A stretch of 64,000 nt of DNA from Clostridiales bacterium. Its GTDB lineage: Bacteria; Bacillota; Clostridia; Lachnospirales; Lachnospiraceae. The stretch spans positions 38,426 through 102,425 of the forward strand of contig JAQXKO010000021.1 in the NCBI GenBank assembly GCA_029010495.1, written 5' to 3'. The notes under the pieces are model-generated. The model ran no database searches. It was not told the DNA's origin and saw only the letters and a program-made list of their open reading frames with translations. Shown in pieces: positions 55,184-63,561 of the stretch (position 1 is its first letter; every line of letters begins with the position of its first letter). Made by a program: the position numbers and the translations under genes.

Positions 55184-56095
55184 TTATTTTTCTCTTCCTG
55201 CAAAGTAGGTTACTGCACCAAGAACCGCGAAAAGCACTAAGCCCGCACAAACTCCCGGAACCGAAACCGATTTATATGCAGCCGTATTATAAATAATTGC
55301 AAACGGTGAAGCGGCAACAAGACCAAAAATAGCCGCATATGTAAGTACACCATGCTTTTCAAAAAGATAATCAATAAGCTTTGCGATAATAAATATACCA
55401 ATAATAATTCCTACACCAAAAGGTATTAGTAGACCGCATGCAACAAAACATGCCTTGATGTCAAAGGCAAATAATGAATCAAAAAAACCCGTAATAAGAT
55501 TCAATACGCCATAATAAAAGCCAAGTATCATCATTACCATGGAACCGCTGACACCGGGCACAACCATAGTTGCAGCCGCAATGATGCCTCCGAAGAAAAG
55601 CATACATGCATTACCCGGATTGACCTGAAGCGTCTGCATTGTATCTGTACTTTCCTTCATCAAAGGAAGGCCTGCTGCAAACGCAAGGAAAAGTGCAAAC
55701 ACAATAATATCCTGTATTCTGAGTCGGAATTTACACATGCCTGCTTCTGTCTGTTTGGCACGCAGACCCTTCCACATTACCGGTAGACCGCCAAAAATAA
55801 GACCGATAAAAGCCAAAGCAGTAGGAAGCGGATAATGTGATAAAAGATATTCAATCAGGTAAGAAAATCCCACAATTCCGAGTCCTGCACCGAGAAGAAG
55901 CGGAAATAAAAATGCAATACTCTTTTTAAAATCCTTTAAAAGATTTGTAATCGAAGAAATCAGCTTGTCATATATTCCCAAAGACACAGCCATGGTACCG
56001 CCGCTCACACCCGGAATAATATTGGCCACACCGATAAAAATTCCCTTAACAATAAGCGAAATACTGTTTTTAAAAAATGTAATTATTTTTTTCAA
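55184..56095 (-). CDS. DUF368 membrane protein (PopT-type polyprenyl-phosphate flippase family)
   Basis: 303 residues, about eight transmembrane helices. The DUF368 signature NIIPGVSGGTMAVSLGIY lies at about 23-40 and is echoed in VVPGVSGSMVMMILGFYYG near 180, the internal repeat of the family. DUF368 proteins of the PopT type recycle undecaprenyl phosphate across the membrane for cell-wall synthesis. It starts 12 bp below thrC; co-transcription is likely, but there is no obvious metabolic link. Confidence 0.88.
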   Translation of the reverse strand: MKKIITFFKNSISLIVKGIFIGVANIIPGVSGGTMAVSLGIYDKLISSITNLLKDFKKSIAFLFPLLLGAGLGIVGFSYLIEYLLSHYPLPTALAFIGLIFGGLPVMWKGLRAKQTEAGMCKFRLRIQDIIVFALFLAFAAGLPLMKESTDTMQTLQVNPGNACMLFFGGIIAAATMVVPGVSGSMVMMILGFYYGVLNLITGFFDSLFAFDIKACFVACGLLIPFGVGIIIGIFIIAKLIDYLFEKHGVLTYAAIFGLVAASPFAIIYNTAAYKSVSVPGVCAGLVLFAVLGAVTYFAGREK

Positions 56096-56107
56096 GCATT
56101 TACCCCT

Positions 56108-57598
56108 TTACTGAATACCAAGATATTTTTCAACCTGCTTCTGCATATCCTCTGTCGGACATACAATATCATGCAGAACCGGAGCTGTTCTTATATCTTC
56201 AATCGCCTGAGGAATTTCAGTCATACTGAGTTCTTTTAAAATATCAATAAGTTCAAAATCAGTCCTGGAATCATATTTTTCATCAATCGCACTTAATACG
56301 CTTCTAAGGAACTTATACGGACTTGCTGTTGAAGCAATGATTGTCGGTGTTTCATCTCCCGACTGTTTCTTGTAATCCTCATAAACCTTAGCTGCCACTG
56401 CGGTATGTGTATCGATAATATATCCGGTATTGTCATAAAGCCTTCTGATGGCAGCTGCCGTTTCATCTGCAGTTGCATAACCGGATACAAAATCCGAAAG
56501 CCCGGCTGCCATTTCATCAGTTATGGTATATGCCCCATCCTTCTTGAGAGATTCCATAAGCTTAGCAGTTTCAGATGCATCATTACCGCAGATTTTATAA
56601 ATTAACCGCTCAAGGTTTGAAGAAATAAGAATATCCATTGAAGGACTTGATGTTACCACAAAATCCCTGTTTTTATCATATGTCTTTGTAGTAAAGAAAT
56701 CATATAATACCTTATTGGTATTACTTGCGCAAATCAGCTTGTTGATAGGAGTACCCATAAGCTTTGCATAATATGCAGCAAGAATGTTACCAAAATTGCC
56801 GGTAGGAACCACAACATTTATCTTCTCTCCGTCCTTAATACAGTCATCAAGAAGAAGTCTTGAATAAGCATATACATAATAGCAGACCTGAGGAATAAGA
56901 CGGCCAATATTAATTGAATTAGCTGAGCTGAAAACAAAACCGGCAGCTTTCATTGCAGCGGCAAGCTCTTTGTTGTTGAACATTGCCTTAACACCTGACT
57001 GGGCATCATCAAAATTTCCCTCAATACCGATTACCCTTGTATTGGCTCCCCTCTGTGTTACCATCTGCTTCTCCTGAACAGGACTAACGCCATACTTTGG
57101 ATAAAATACCACAATTCTTGTACCAGGTACATCAGCAAAGCCGGCAAGTGCGGCCTTACCGGTATCACCGGAGGTAGCAGTAAGAATCACTATCTCATCT
57201 TTCATATTGTTTTTCTTTGCAGCTGTAGTCATAAGATGCGGCAGAATAGAAAGCGCCATATCCTTAAATGCAATTGTTTTGCCGTGGAAAAGCTCAAGAT
57301 AATATGCACCGTCAGCATATGTAACAGGAACTATATCCTCGCAGTCAAATTTGGAATCATAAGCATTATTTATGCAGCTTTTTAACTCTTCCTCGGTAAA
57401 ATCCGTAAAGAAAAGCTTCATAACTTCATAAGCAACCTGTCTGTAATCCATATTTTTAAGCTCCTCAAAGCTCTTATCAAGACTTGGGATATGGTCAGGC
57501 ACAAACAATCCCCCGTCGTCTGACAGTCCCTTAAGAATAGCCTGGGAGGCCGTAAGCTTCAGATGTGAATCCCTTGTGCTGTTATATAAAATATCCAT
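56108..57598 (-). CDS. thrC: Threonine synthase
   Basis: 496 residues, the longer bacterial/yeast-type enzyme. The PLP lysine is in FHGKTIAFKDMALSIL (about residue 112), and TATSGDTGKAAL and PTGNFGNILAAYYAK form the phosphate and substrate sites. It converts O-phosphohomoserine to threonine. DUF368 follows directly. The leader is a large hairpin. Confidence 0.95.
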   Translation of the reverse strand: MDILYNSTRDSHLKLTASQAILKGLSDDGGLFVPDHIPSLDKSFEELKNMDYRQVAYEVMKLFFTDFTEEELKSCINNAYDSKFDCEDIVPVTYADGAYYLELFHGKTIAFKDMALSILPHLMTTAAKKNNMKDEIVILTATSGDTGKAALAGFADVPGTRIVVFYPKYGVSPVQEKQMVTQRGANTRVIGIEGNFDDAQSGVKAMFNNKELAAAMKAAGFVFSSANSINIGRLIPQVCYYVYAYSRLLLDDCIKDGEKINVVVPTGNFGNILAAYYAKLMGTPINKLICASNTNKVLYDFFTTKTYDKNRDFVVTSSPSMDILISSNLERLIYKICGNDASETAKLMESLKKDGAYTITDEMAAGLSDFVSGYATADETAAAIRRLYDNTGYIIDTHTAVAAKVYEDYKKQSGDETPTIIASTASPYKFLRSVLSAIDEKYDSRTDFELIDILKELSMTEIPQAIEDIRTAPVLHDIVCPTEDMQKQVEKYLGIQ

Positions 57599-57621
57599 AG
57601 TAAAAATCCTTTCAAAATATA

Positions 57622-57679
57622 ATAAAAGCTGTACCGCATACTGAAATGTGAATACTTTTCAGTATTATAGCACAGCTTT
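57622..57679 (-). terminator. Large hairpin between the diguanylate cyclase gene and thrC
   Basis: On the minus strand AAGCTGT/ACAGCTT and ATACTGAAA/TTTCAGTAT form a two-part stem (57626-57678), followed by TTTATTATATTTT. It fits a terminator for the upstream GGDEF gene. It also lies only 24 bp before the thrC start codon, so it could instead be a thrC leader structure; a TATAAT is embedded in its 5' arm. Confidence 0.65.
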
Positions 57680-57701
57680 ATCAGATACACAAGTATAAAA
57701 G

Positions 57702-59555
57702 CTAAACCTGTTTTCTGCGATCTGTATCACTTTGTTTATAATATTCTTCCTTTGCTTTATACATACGTTTGTCTGCAAGCTCCTCCATTTCAGCGATTGA
57801 CATATCCGGGAACTCCCTCTTTGTAACGTATCCGTAGGAAACGGATAAATTGTCAACAAGGTCGCCCGACCACTCCGAAAGTGAAGCCTCAAAATCGGCT
57901 TTGATTTTATCAAGCATATTTTCTTCAACGTACAGAATAGCCATGAACTCATCTCCGCCCAGTCTGTAAACCCTGCCATAGCTTGAAAAACAGTTTCTCA
58001 TGCAGTCTGCAGCACCCAGAAGAAGTTCGTCTCCCGCCAAATGACCTAAAGAATCATTGACTGTTTTCAGACCGTTGACATCCATGGAAACAAGGACAAA
58101 ATTCATATTTGAAAAATCTTCCTTAACACCATTAATATCTATTTCATACGCTCTTCGGTTAAAGCAGTGAGTAAGCTGGTCTGTAATTGATTCCCTGACC
58201 AGACGCTCCTCCTTACGCTTTTCGTTGTCAATAATCTGAGTAGTACAAATAACCTTTGTTGCAAGTCCCTCTTCGTCAGTATTAATTGTGATGAAAGCCA
58301 TACGGATCCAGCCCACATTTTTACCAAGAAGTTCCTTGTAAATACCCTTTTTACCCTTAAGACGCATTGCAAGGGTGGAGAGATCACAAAACTTAAGACC
58401 TTCCTCAAGATATTCATTTGACATTGTCGCATGCATTATTTCTTTGACAGTCTCTGAGGCATTTAATGTTCCGTTTTTGTCATTGATTGCCTTTACATGA
58501 TTTTGAGCGGAATAAGTAACAATTGTATTTTTCTCAATATCGACAAGATGCATACTGTAATATATTTCCGACATGGATTTTAATAAATTATACTGCTCAA
58601 TCTGGTCCCTTTTGGCAAAAAACAGCTTTCTCGTTACAAGTAAAATGAGTATTGCCGACACTGCGATACAGATAACTATAATAAGCATCGGAATGGCGGA
58701 TTTTTCCCTCATTCCCTCAATCGTCTGCACAACACCGATGACATATTTATCATGTTTCATCACTGATACAACCGACATCTTACCGTCAACAACTTTATTT
58801 GAATGATGGATTTTATCTTTATCGAGAAATGAATATAAAATACCTATACTTTGAAGAGTATTACCTGTCTTACCATTGGTGGAACCGATAATATTACCGC
58901 TGTTTATGTCTGCAACATAAATATTAACATTCCGGTCAACAGGCATATTGCTCACAACCACGGATAACTCATTTTTTTTCATTAAATTAAGAAGTCTTTT
59001 AGGCTCAATACCGACCTGAATCATCTTGGTACGGTCATAATTCCATACCATCGCATACATCATTTCTTTTCCTTCGGCAGTATTTGGCTCAACATCCTGG
59101 CACATAACCAATGATTTATCATCAAGCATAGGTTTAAAATAGCCTATCTGTTCACCGTCATATAAACTTATACCGAAATACTCAGGATTAGTACCCGAAT
59201 AAATAACACCGCTTTCGTTGAAAAAATACAATTCATCAATGGACAGCTGCGAGCAGACTTTTTTCATTAATTCGATATCAGATTCCAACTCAGGCTGTTT
59301 ATTAAACATATATGAAACCATGCGTGCACGAATCAGATACTCATCCTTTAACGATTCCATAAAGGTTAAAGCTTCTTTGTCATTATTTTCGAGCACCGTA
59401 TTCGTCTGATTAATCCACAATGTACCTGTATTGCGTGCATTTACCTGATTATTATAGACCATAACAAGATATGTAATAAAGGTTAACAGAAACGATATAA
59501 CAATTATAAAAATATATATTTTACGTAATTTACTTTGCTTAATTTCAATTTTCAT
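57702..59555 (-). CDS. Membrane-bound diguanylate cyclase (Cache-like sensor, GGDEF)
   Basis: 617 residues. Transmembrane helices at about 12-32 and 285-305 bracket a Cache-like extracellular sensor domain. A PAS-like linker follows, then a GGDEF domain with the active-site RLGGDEF near residue 545 and NGLKTVNDSLGH. No RxxD inhibitory site is present five residues upstream (SYGRV instead). It should make cyclic di-GMP in response to an external ligand. The gene is monocistronic behind its own promoter at 59615-59643. Confidence 0.93.
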   Translation of the reverse strand: MKIEIKQSKLRKIYIFIIVISFLLTFITYLVMVYNNQVNARNTGTLWINQTNTVLENNDKEALTFMESLKDEYLIRARMVSYMFNKQPELESDIELMKKVCSQLSIDELYFFNESGVIYSGTNPEYFGISLYDGEQIGYFKPMLDDKSLVMCQDVEPNTAEGKEMMYAMVWNYDRTKMIQVGIEPKRLLNLMKKNELSVVVSNMPVDRNVNIYVADINSGNIIGSTNGKTGNTLQSIGILYSFLDKDKIHHSNKVVDGKMSVVSVMKHDKYVIGVVQTIEGMREKSAIPMLIIVICIAVSAILILLVTRKLFFAKRDQIEQYNLLKSMSEIYYSMHLVDIEKNTIVTYSAQNHVKAINDKNGTLNASETVKEIMHATMSNEYLEEGLKFCDLSTLAMRLKGKKGIYKELLGKNVGWIRMAFITINTDEEGLATKVICTTQIIDNEKRKEERLVRESITDQLTHCFNRRAYEIDINGVKEDFSNMNFVLVSMDVNGLKTVNDSLGHLAGDELLLGAADCMRNCFSSYGRVYRLGGDEFMAILYVEENMLDKIKADFEASLSEWSGDLVDNLSVSYGYVTKREFPDMSIAEMEELADKRMYKAKEEYYKQSDTDRRKQV

Positions 59556-59614
59556 AAGAGCTCTCTTTCACAAAATATTGCCGTACCGAAAAATAGTATA
59601 TGAACAATAAAATA

Positions 59615-59643
59615 ATTATAGCACGTCAAAATGGAAGAAACAA
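59615..59643 (-). promoter_or_regulatory. Promoter of the diguanylate cyclase gene
   Basis: On the minus strand TTGTTT (59638-59643), 17-bp spacer, TATAAT (59615-59620). The start codon lies about 60 bp downstream. Confidence 0.6.
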
Positions 59644-59719
59644 GCAAATATTAATTAATTAAGACATAATTTGACAATTATTGCGAAAACTTACCGTCAA
59701 CAGACTATAATGCAACCGG

Positions 59720-60184
59720 CTATTCTCCTAAATATTTTAAAAATGCCTCGCATCCGGTCAGGACATCTTCATACGTTTTGTCAAAATTGCCGGTATACCA
59801 CGGGTCTGCCACTTCACGATATATACCTGCAAACTCCAGAAGAGAAAAAATCTTGCCTTCTTCCCTGCTATGGCCGAAAATCCGCTCCATATTGCGTATA
59901 TTGGCATTATCCATCCCAATCAGATAATCATAATAATCGTAATCGTCCCGTTCAATCTGCCTTGCCCTGCGACGCGAGAAAGGAATCATATGACGGCGCA
60001 GAATATCTCTTGTCCCATAGTGAATATCATTGCCAATCTCCTCCCTGCTTGTCGCAGCCGACGCAATTTCAAACCGGTCCGCAAAACCGCGTTTTGCAAC
60101 CATATCCTTTAAAACAAATTCTGCCATAGGGGAACGACAGATGTTGCCGTGGCAGACCATGAGCACTTTTATCTTTTCTTTCAT
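59720..60184 (-). CDS. Low-molecular-weight protein tyrosine phosphatase
   Basis: 154 residues. The P-loop is CHGNICRSPMAE (C11 nucleophile), and the general-acid loop is VADPWYTGNFDKTYEDV. It dephosphorylates phosphotyrosine or similar substrates in the cytoplasm; in Firmicutes such enzymes often act on capsule or arginine-phosphate regulation. The upstream region (60185 on) is the decayed island, and a second, beheaded phosphatase start lies at 63358, so this N-terminus may be a replacement acquired by integration. Confidence 0.95.
   Translation of the reverse strand: MKEKIKVLMVCHGNICRSPMAEFVLKDMVAKRGFADRFEIASAATSREEIGNDIHYGTRDILRRHMIPFSRRRARQIERDDYDYYDYLIGMDNANIRNMERIFGHSREEGKIFSLLEFAGIYREVADPWYTGNFDKTYEDVLTGCEAFLKYLGE
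60145..60156. repeat. Candidate attachment-site repeat, left copy
   Basis: TGCCGTGGCAGA lies within the active-site codons (Cys-His-Gly) of the intact phosphatase. The same 12 bases in the same orientation occur at 63328-63339, exactly where the second phosphatase start breaks off. Codon conservation of the P-loop could account for much of the identity. Confidence 0.4.
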
Positions 60185-60446
60185 AGGTTCTCAAATCCTT
60201 TCAAAAGCCCGTTAATACAGGGTTTGTGGAGTTTTTCAATATTTTGTTGTTGTGTCATTTCTTCTCAAAATAGAGCTTATTTTCTCGGGTGATTGTCTAA
60301 AAATTGGCTAATTTTCATAAATTTAAGATAGCAATTTCAACTGTCTTAAATTTTCACAAACCCGCATAAACATTGGCTTTGTTGGACATCTCGTGGCAAA
60401 CTAACACATCAAAACTGTCCTTTGCCGAGCCAAAACAATCGTTCTT
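60185..60446. other. Gene-free junction region
   Basis: About 262 bases with no supportable gene. It holds a hairpin AATTTAAGATA/TGTCTTAAATT (60320-60352, one G-T pair, 11-base loop) that may terminate transcripts from the recombinase side. Nothing else recognisable was seen. Confidence 0.5.
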
Positions 60447-60569
60447 TTAAGCCTCTTTTTCCATCAGTAAATCGAGTCTTTCCATCTCTGCAATCGCATC
60501 CTCTGACTTGATATGCGTATATGTATCCAGTGTTACGGAGATATCTACATGTCCCATGGTCTGAACATT
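60447..60569 (-). pseudogene. Tyrosine recombinase (integrase), C-terminal remnant
   Basis: A 41-codon open stretch without a start. It reads NVQTMGH, then DISVTLDTYTHI and a charged tail ending in EKEA. The LGH/MGH histidine box, TLDTYTH with the catalytic tyrosine and the trailing helix are the signature end of phage and ICE integrases. A stop codon lies just before NVQ in this frame, and the sequence upstream belongs to another gene in a different frame. The rest of the integrase is absent from the window. Confidence 0.8.
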
Positions 60570-60724
60570 TTAGGATATATATTGAGTTGCTCTCCTCTGA
60601 ATACAATTGTACCGATATATTTTTTCGTTCTAATTCCCTGGTGTGCAATAAAATCTAAAAACTGCTGCTTAAGCGATATATTATCTGCTTCTTGTATACT
60701 CATATGTAACTGACTACCATCCAT
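60545..60724 (-). pseudogene. Truncated McrC/LlaJI-like restriction gene, N-terminal fragment
   Basis: 59 codons with a good ribosome-binding site (AGGAGG 11 bases upstream), so this is a genuine gene start. The segment around YIGTIVFRGEQLNIYPKMF resembles the early beta-strand region of McrC/LlaJI-type proteins, which partner an McrB-like GTPase in modified-DNA restriction. The frame then runs into the integrase remnant and stops at 60545. Family assignment rests on one short motif and is tentative. Confidence 0.45.
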
Positions 60725-60781
60725 CTATCTGTAACCTCCTAAATTCTAATGGTCACTCCTTTTTTTGCTTCATTGTTTCGT

Positions 60782-61741
60782 TTATTTCTTTTTTCCAAAC
60801 AATCTGTAAGCCAACCCCGATTTTATTTCTTCATTTTCGGTTTCAAGCATTTGAACACGCACTTCTAAGCCATCTATCTTTTCCTTATATCTTATTAATT
60901 TTTTAGACTTTTCTTCCGACTGCTTTTTCACCTCTGTATACGCATTAAATATTTGCTCGTATGCTTTTTTTAACTGAATCAACTCAGACAATACCCGCTC
61001 TTTTTCTATTCTTTCATCTTCAAATAGTTTTGTTGAAAAGTATTTAGGAGATATTGCATCCACCAACAGTTCTCCTCTAATATACCCCTCATTCTCTCCG
61101 TCTAATTTTTTACAAATTACATCATACTGTTTCTCTTCTTCCTCTGAATCTACAAATTCTTCTTTTATTCTCCATTTGTTAACAGTAAACTCAAAACAAG
61201 CAATTCTTTTTTGTTTCAACTGAGCTATTTTTTTGCTATCGACAGGATGGGTATCATTAATTTCTATCGCAAGTTGTCCATCCCACTTTTCTACATAAAT
61301 TGCAGGCTCTGCCTCCTTGAAACGCACTAGTAAATCAACAATACGCTTGCTACCATCCTCCATAATAATAGTCTCTTCTTGCAAAATTTCTTCAGGGTAT
61401 ATTGTTAATGCTTCCTTATTCCATCTAAGTTCAAGCCTTTTTATTCTAGAAATACATTCTTTAAAAAATTCATGTCTATATGATTCTTCGCTTCCCTCAC
61501 CCTTATATTCAAAATCTGCGTTATAATAACGAAAATAGCTATTTTTCAGCACACCATACTTACCTGTTTGAAATACCATTCTTACCTTGTTTTGGGGATT
61601 TTTGCAAATATTATATATGTTTTCTTTATAAACATCCCACAATTCTGGATGATTTTGTTTATAGTCCAATGCATCCCATATAGTAATCCTTTTATACACA
61701 CCGTCAATTAATAAATCTGCTCTTCGTTTCAATCTAACCAT
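60782..61741 (-). CDS. CoiA-like (PD-(D/E)XK fold) protein with C-terminal coiled coil
   Basis: 319 residues. The N-terminal 100 residues are unassigned. Residues about 100-205 carry VDLLVRF and AIEINDTHPVDSKKIAQLK, a pattern seen in CoiA-like and other restriction-fold nuclease relatives. Residues about 240-305 form a coiled coil of heptads rich in Glu and Lys, ending in a basic FGKKK tail. It lies 37 bp below the DUF4143 ATPase on the same strand and is probably co-transcribed. Catalysis is unproven: the motif has E-I-N where E-x-K or Q-x-K is more usual. Confidence 0.6.
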   Translation of the reverse strand: MVRLKRRADLLIDGVYKRITIWDALDYKQNHPELWDVYKENIYNICKNPQNKVRMVFQTGKYGVLKNSYFRYYNADFEYKGEGSEESYRHEFFKECISRIKRLELRWNKEALTIYPEEILQEETIIMEDGSKRIVDLLVRFKEAEPAIYVEKWDGQLAIEINDTHPVDSKKIAQLKQKRIACFEFTVNKWRIKEEFVDSEEEEKQYDVICKKLDGENEGYIRGELLVDAISPKYFSTKLFEDERIEKERVLSELIQLKKAYEQIFNAYTEVKKQSEEKSKKLIRYKEKIDGLEVRVQMLETENEEIKSGLAYRLFGKKK

Positions 61742-61778
61742 CCCTTTCTACTTCTCTAAAAAATATAGCCTATTCTAC

Positions 61779-63032
61779 CTATAATTCCATACTATTTTCC
61801 TTTAAAAGAAAATCATAAATACTCATTGTAGTAATTCCATCTTCATCTCTTGTTACATTAACAACATCTTTGACAATAATAATCTTCTTAAACGAATCGC
61901 CTATGTTAATAAGAGATGCTTTCTCTTGAATACGTTTTTCTTCCGTTGGCATACTAAATGCAGACTGAATGTAATATCGTTTACTTCCAAGATTTGCAAT
62001 AAAATCAATTTCTAAATACGTTCTTTCCTCCTTTCCTTCTTTATTTCTACCACGTTTTTCAACTACTCCTACATCTACAGAATAGCCTCTGCTACGTAAT
62101 TCATTGTAAATTACATTTTCCATAATATGAGTTTCTTCTACTTGCCTAAATCCCAATCTGGCATTTCGCAATCCAACATCTTCAAAATAATATTTAAGAG
62201 GTGTTCCGATATACTTTCTGCCTTTAACGTTGTAACGATTGGCTTTATTAATAACAAATGCATCCTCTAAATACTCGATATATTGTCTAATTGTATTGGC
62301 ACTAATGGTAGACTGTATTACACTTCTAAACGTTGCCTCAATCTTTGGTACATTAGTAAGAGAACCAATGGCTGACGCCAAAACATTTACTAAGTCTTCT
62401 AGTTCCTGTATTTTTTCTATGTGATGTCTCTCAATGATATCTTTCAAGTATGTTTCTTCAAATAATTTAGTTAAGTAATTAATTTTCTGTTCTTCAGTTT
62501 TCATTGTTACCGTAAGCGGTAAACCACCATAAACAACATATTCTGCCCATCCACGATATATATCGCCATCGTATGCTTGCATAAATTCTTTAAATGTTAA
62601 TGGATAAATATGAATTTCATCCCCTCTTCCACGGAACTCTGTAATAACATCTTTTGACAAGAACTTAGAATTACTTCCGGTGACATATATATCTAAATTT
62701 TTAATATGAAGTAATGAATTTAGAACTTCTTCAAAATCCTCCAACAATTGCACTTCATCTAACAATATATAAAACTTTTCATCATCTATAATACGTGACT
62801 CTATATACTCTAAAATAACATCTGGATCCCGATATTTTTTATCTTTTCTTTGATCTAATTCAATAGTAACAATATGAGATTCATCAATGCCTTGTTCCTT
62901 TAAATAATTCTTGAAGATTGTGAAAATCAAATAGGATTTTCCACATCTTCTTATACCCGTTACAACTTTTATCATTCCATTATTCATTCTGTTAATCAAA
63001 TCTGCTAGGTATTTATCTCTTTTAATATCCAT
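61779..63032 (-). CDS. AAA ATPase with C-terminal DUF4143 domain
   Basis: 417 residues. Walker A is GIRRCGKS (26-33), Walker B is FYILLDEVQLL (about 92-102), and an arginine-containing sensor region follows. The C-terminal domain has GGLPL and the LYFED-type YYFEDVGLRNARLG, then the nuclease-fold-like EIDFIA, as in DUF4143 proteins. These ATPases are common and often multi-copy in gut bacteria; proposed roles include defence and toxin-like functions, none firmly established. A strong promoter flanked by repeated 30-mers precedes it, and a truncated relative lies at 63562-63618. Confidence 0.85.
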   Translation of the reverse strand: MDIKRDKYLADLINRMNNGMIKVVTGIRRCGKSYLIFTIFKNYLKEQGIDESHIVTIELDQRKDKKYRDPDVILEYIESRIIDDEKFYILLDEVQLLEDFEEVLNSLLHIKNLDIYVTGSNSKFLSKDVITEFRGRGDEIHIYPLTFKEFMQAYDGDIYRGWAEYVVYGGLPLTVTMKTEEQKINYLTKLFEETYLKDIIERHHIEKIQELEDLVNVLASAIGSLTNVPKIEATFRSVIQSTISANTIRQYIEYLEDAFVINKANRYNVKGRKYIGTPLKYYFEDVGLRNARLGFRQVEETHIMENVIYNELRSRGYSVDVGVVEKRGRNKEGKEERTYLEIDFIANLGSKRYYIQSAFSMPTEEKRIQEKASLINIGDSFKKIIIVKDVVNVTRDEDGITTMSIYDFLLKENSMEL

Positions 63033-63054
63033 TCCCGCACCTCACTTATTGAAT

Positions 63055-63084
63055 ATTTTTGACGCATTCGGCATTTTTGTTCAA
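63055..63084. repeat. 30-bp direct repeat, copy A (downstream of the ATPase promoter)
   Basis: Matches copy B at 63131-63160 at 28 of 30 positions; core TTTTTGACGCATTCGGC. It lies between the ATPase promoter and its start codon, about 23 bp before the ATG. Position suggests an operator or a leader element. Confidence 0.75.
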
Positions 63085-63088
63085 AGCT

Positions 63089-63117
63089 ATTATATACCAA
63101 CCTATATGTTTTTTCAA
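63089..63117 (-). promoter_or_regulatory. Promoter of the DUF4143 ATPase
   Basis: On the minus strand TTGAAA (63112-63117), 17-bp spacer, TATAAT (63089-63094). It lies exactly between the two 30-bp direct repeats. Confidence 0.75.
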
Positions 63118-63130
63118 TTATATAATGATT

Positions 63131-63160
63131 ATTTTTGACGCATTCGGCGTTTTTATTCAA
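63131..63160. repeat. 30-bp direct repeat, copy B (upstream of the ATPase promoter)
   Basis: Same orientation as copy A; differs at two positions (A/G and G/A in the tail). The centre-to-centre distance is 76 bp. Confidence 0.75.
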
Positions 63161-63164
63161 TAAA

Positions 63165-63203
63165 GAGCAATTTTCAAGCATACTATATACTTGAAAATTG
63201 CTC
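63165..63203 (-). terminator. Perfect 14-bp inverted repeat near the ATPase control region
   Basis: GAGCAATTTTCAAG and CTTGAAAATTGCTC pair perfectly around an 11-base loop. On the plus strand CTCCTCTTTT follows, a weak T tract; on the minus strand it leads into TTTATTGAATAAAAAC. It could end a transcript entering from the phosphatase fragment or be a boundary element. Confidence 0.5.
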
Positions 63204-63274
63204 TCCTCTTTTCCACCATGTCACAGCCCCAAATCCTTAATTTTTTGGCTTAAATTTAGTATAAAAATCCCCTT

Positions 63275-63358
63275 CTAAACTCCCACAACCCTTGATTTTC
63301 CTGCACTTTCCCAGAAAAGCAACTTCCTGCCGTGGCAGATGAAAAGTACTTTAATCAT
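63275..63358 (-). pseudogene. Second protein tyrosine phosphatase, N-terminal fragment
   Basis: Begins ATG ATT AAA GTA CTT with GGAG 8 bases upstream and encodes MIKVLFICHG, the start of a low-molecular-weight phosphatase, up to the nucleophile loop. Immediately after Cys-His-Gly the family sequence is lost; the frame runs on for 17 unrelated codons to a stop at 63275. The break coincides with the 12-bp repeat shared with the intact gene at 60145-60156. Confidence 0.75.
63328..63339. repeat. Candidate attachment-site repeat, right copy
   Basis: TGCCGTGGCAGA, identical to 60145-60156 and in the same orientation, at the breakpoint of the phosphatase fragment. Confidence 0.4.
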
Positions 63359-63561
63359 AAATTTTGCTCCTTTATAACGTCTCATATCGTGTTATATTTT
63401 CTCATATTTTTGAATTTGTTACAAGCACTGAACACCTTATAAATACTGACGTTTTTTGTACCGGGATGGAAAATGATTTCTTCTATTTCTACTCTGCTTT
63501 TATTAGATTTCTTTTCATATATTTAGTTAAAAACTTATTGCCTAATGGTTTGTTTTATCAA
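63359..63561. other. Gene-free stretch between fragments
   Basis: About 203 very AT-rich bases. A plus-strand frame of 67 codons overlaps it but has no ribosome-binding site and no recognisable domain, so I do not call it a gene. It contains the upstream region of the phosphatase fragment, where no well-spaced promoter is clear. Confidence 0.4.

Noticed and set aside
60394..60424. Short GGCAAA/TTTGCC inverted repeat as an insertion-sequence end
   Set aside because: Six-base arms are expected by chance in AT-rich DNA and no transposase is nearby.
60409..60648. 79-codon frame on the minus strand
   Set aside because: It crosses the integrase remnant in the wrong frame; the recognisable integrase motif lies in a different frame.
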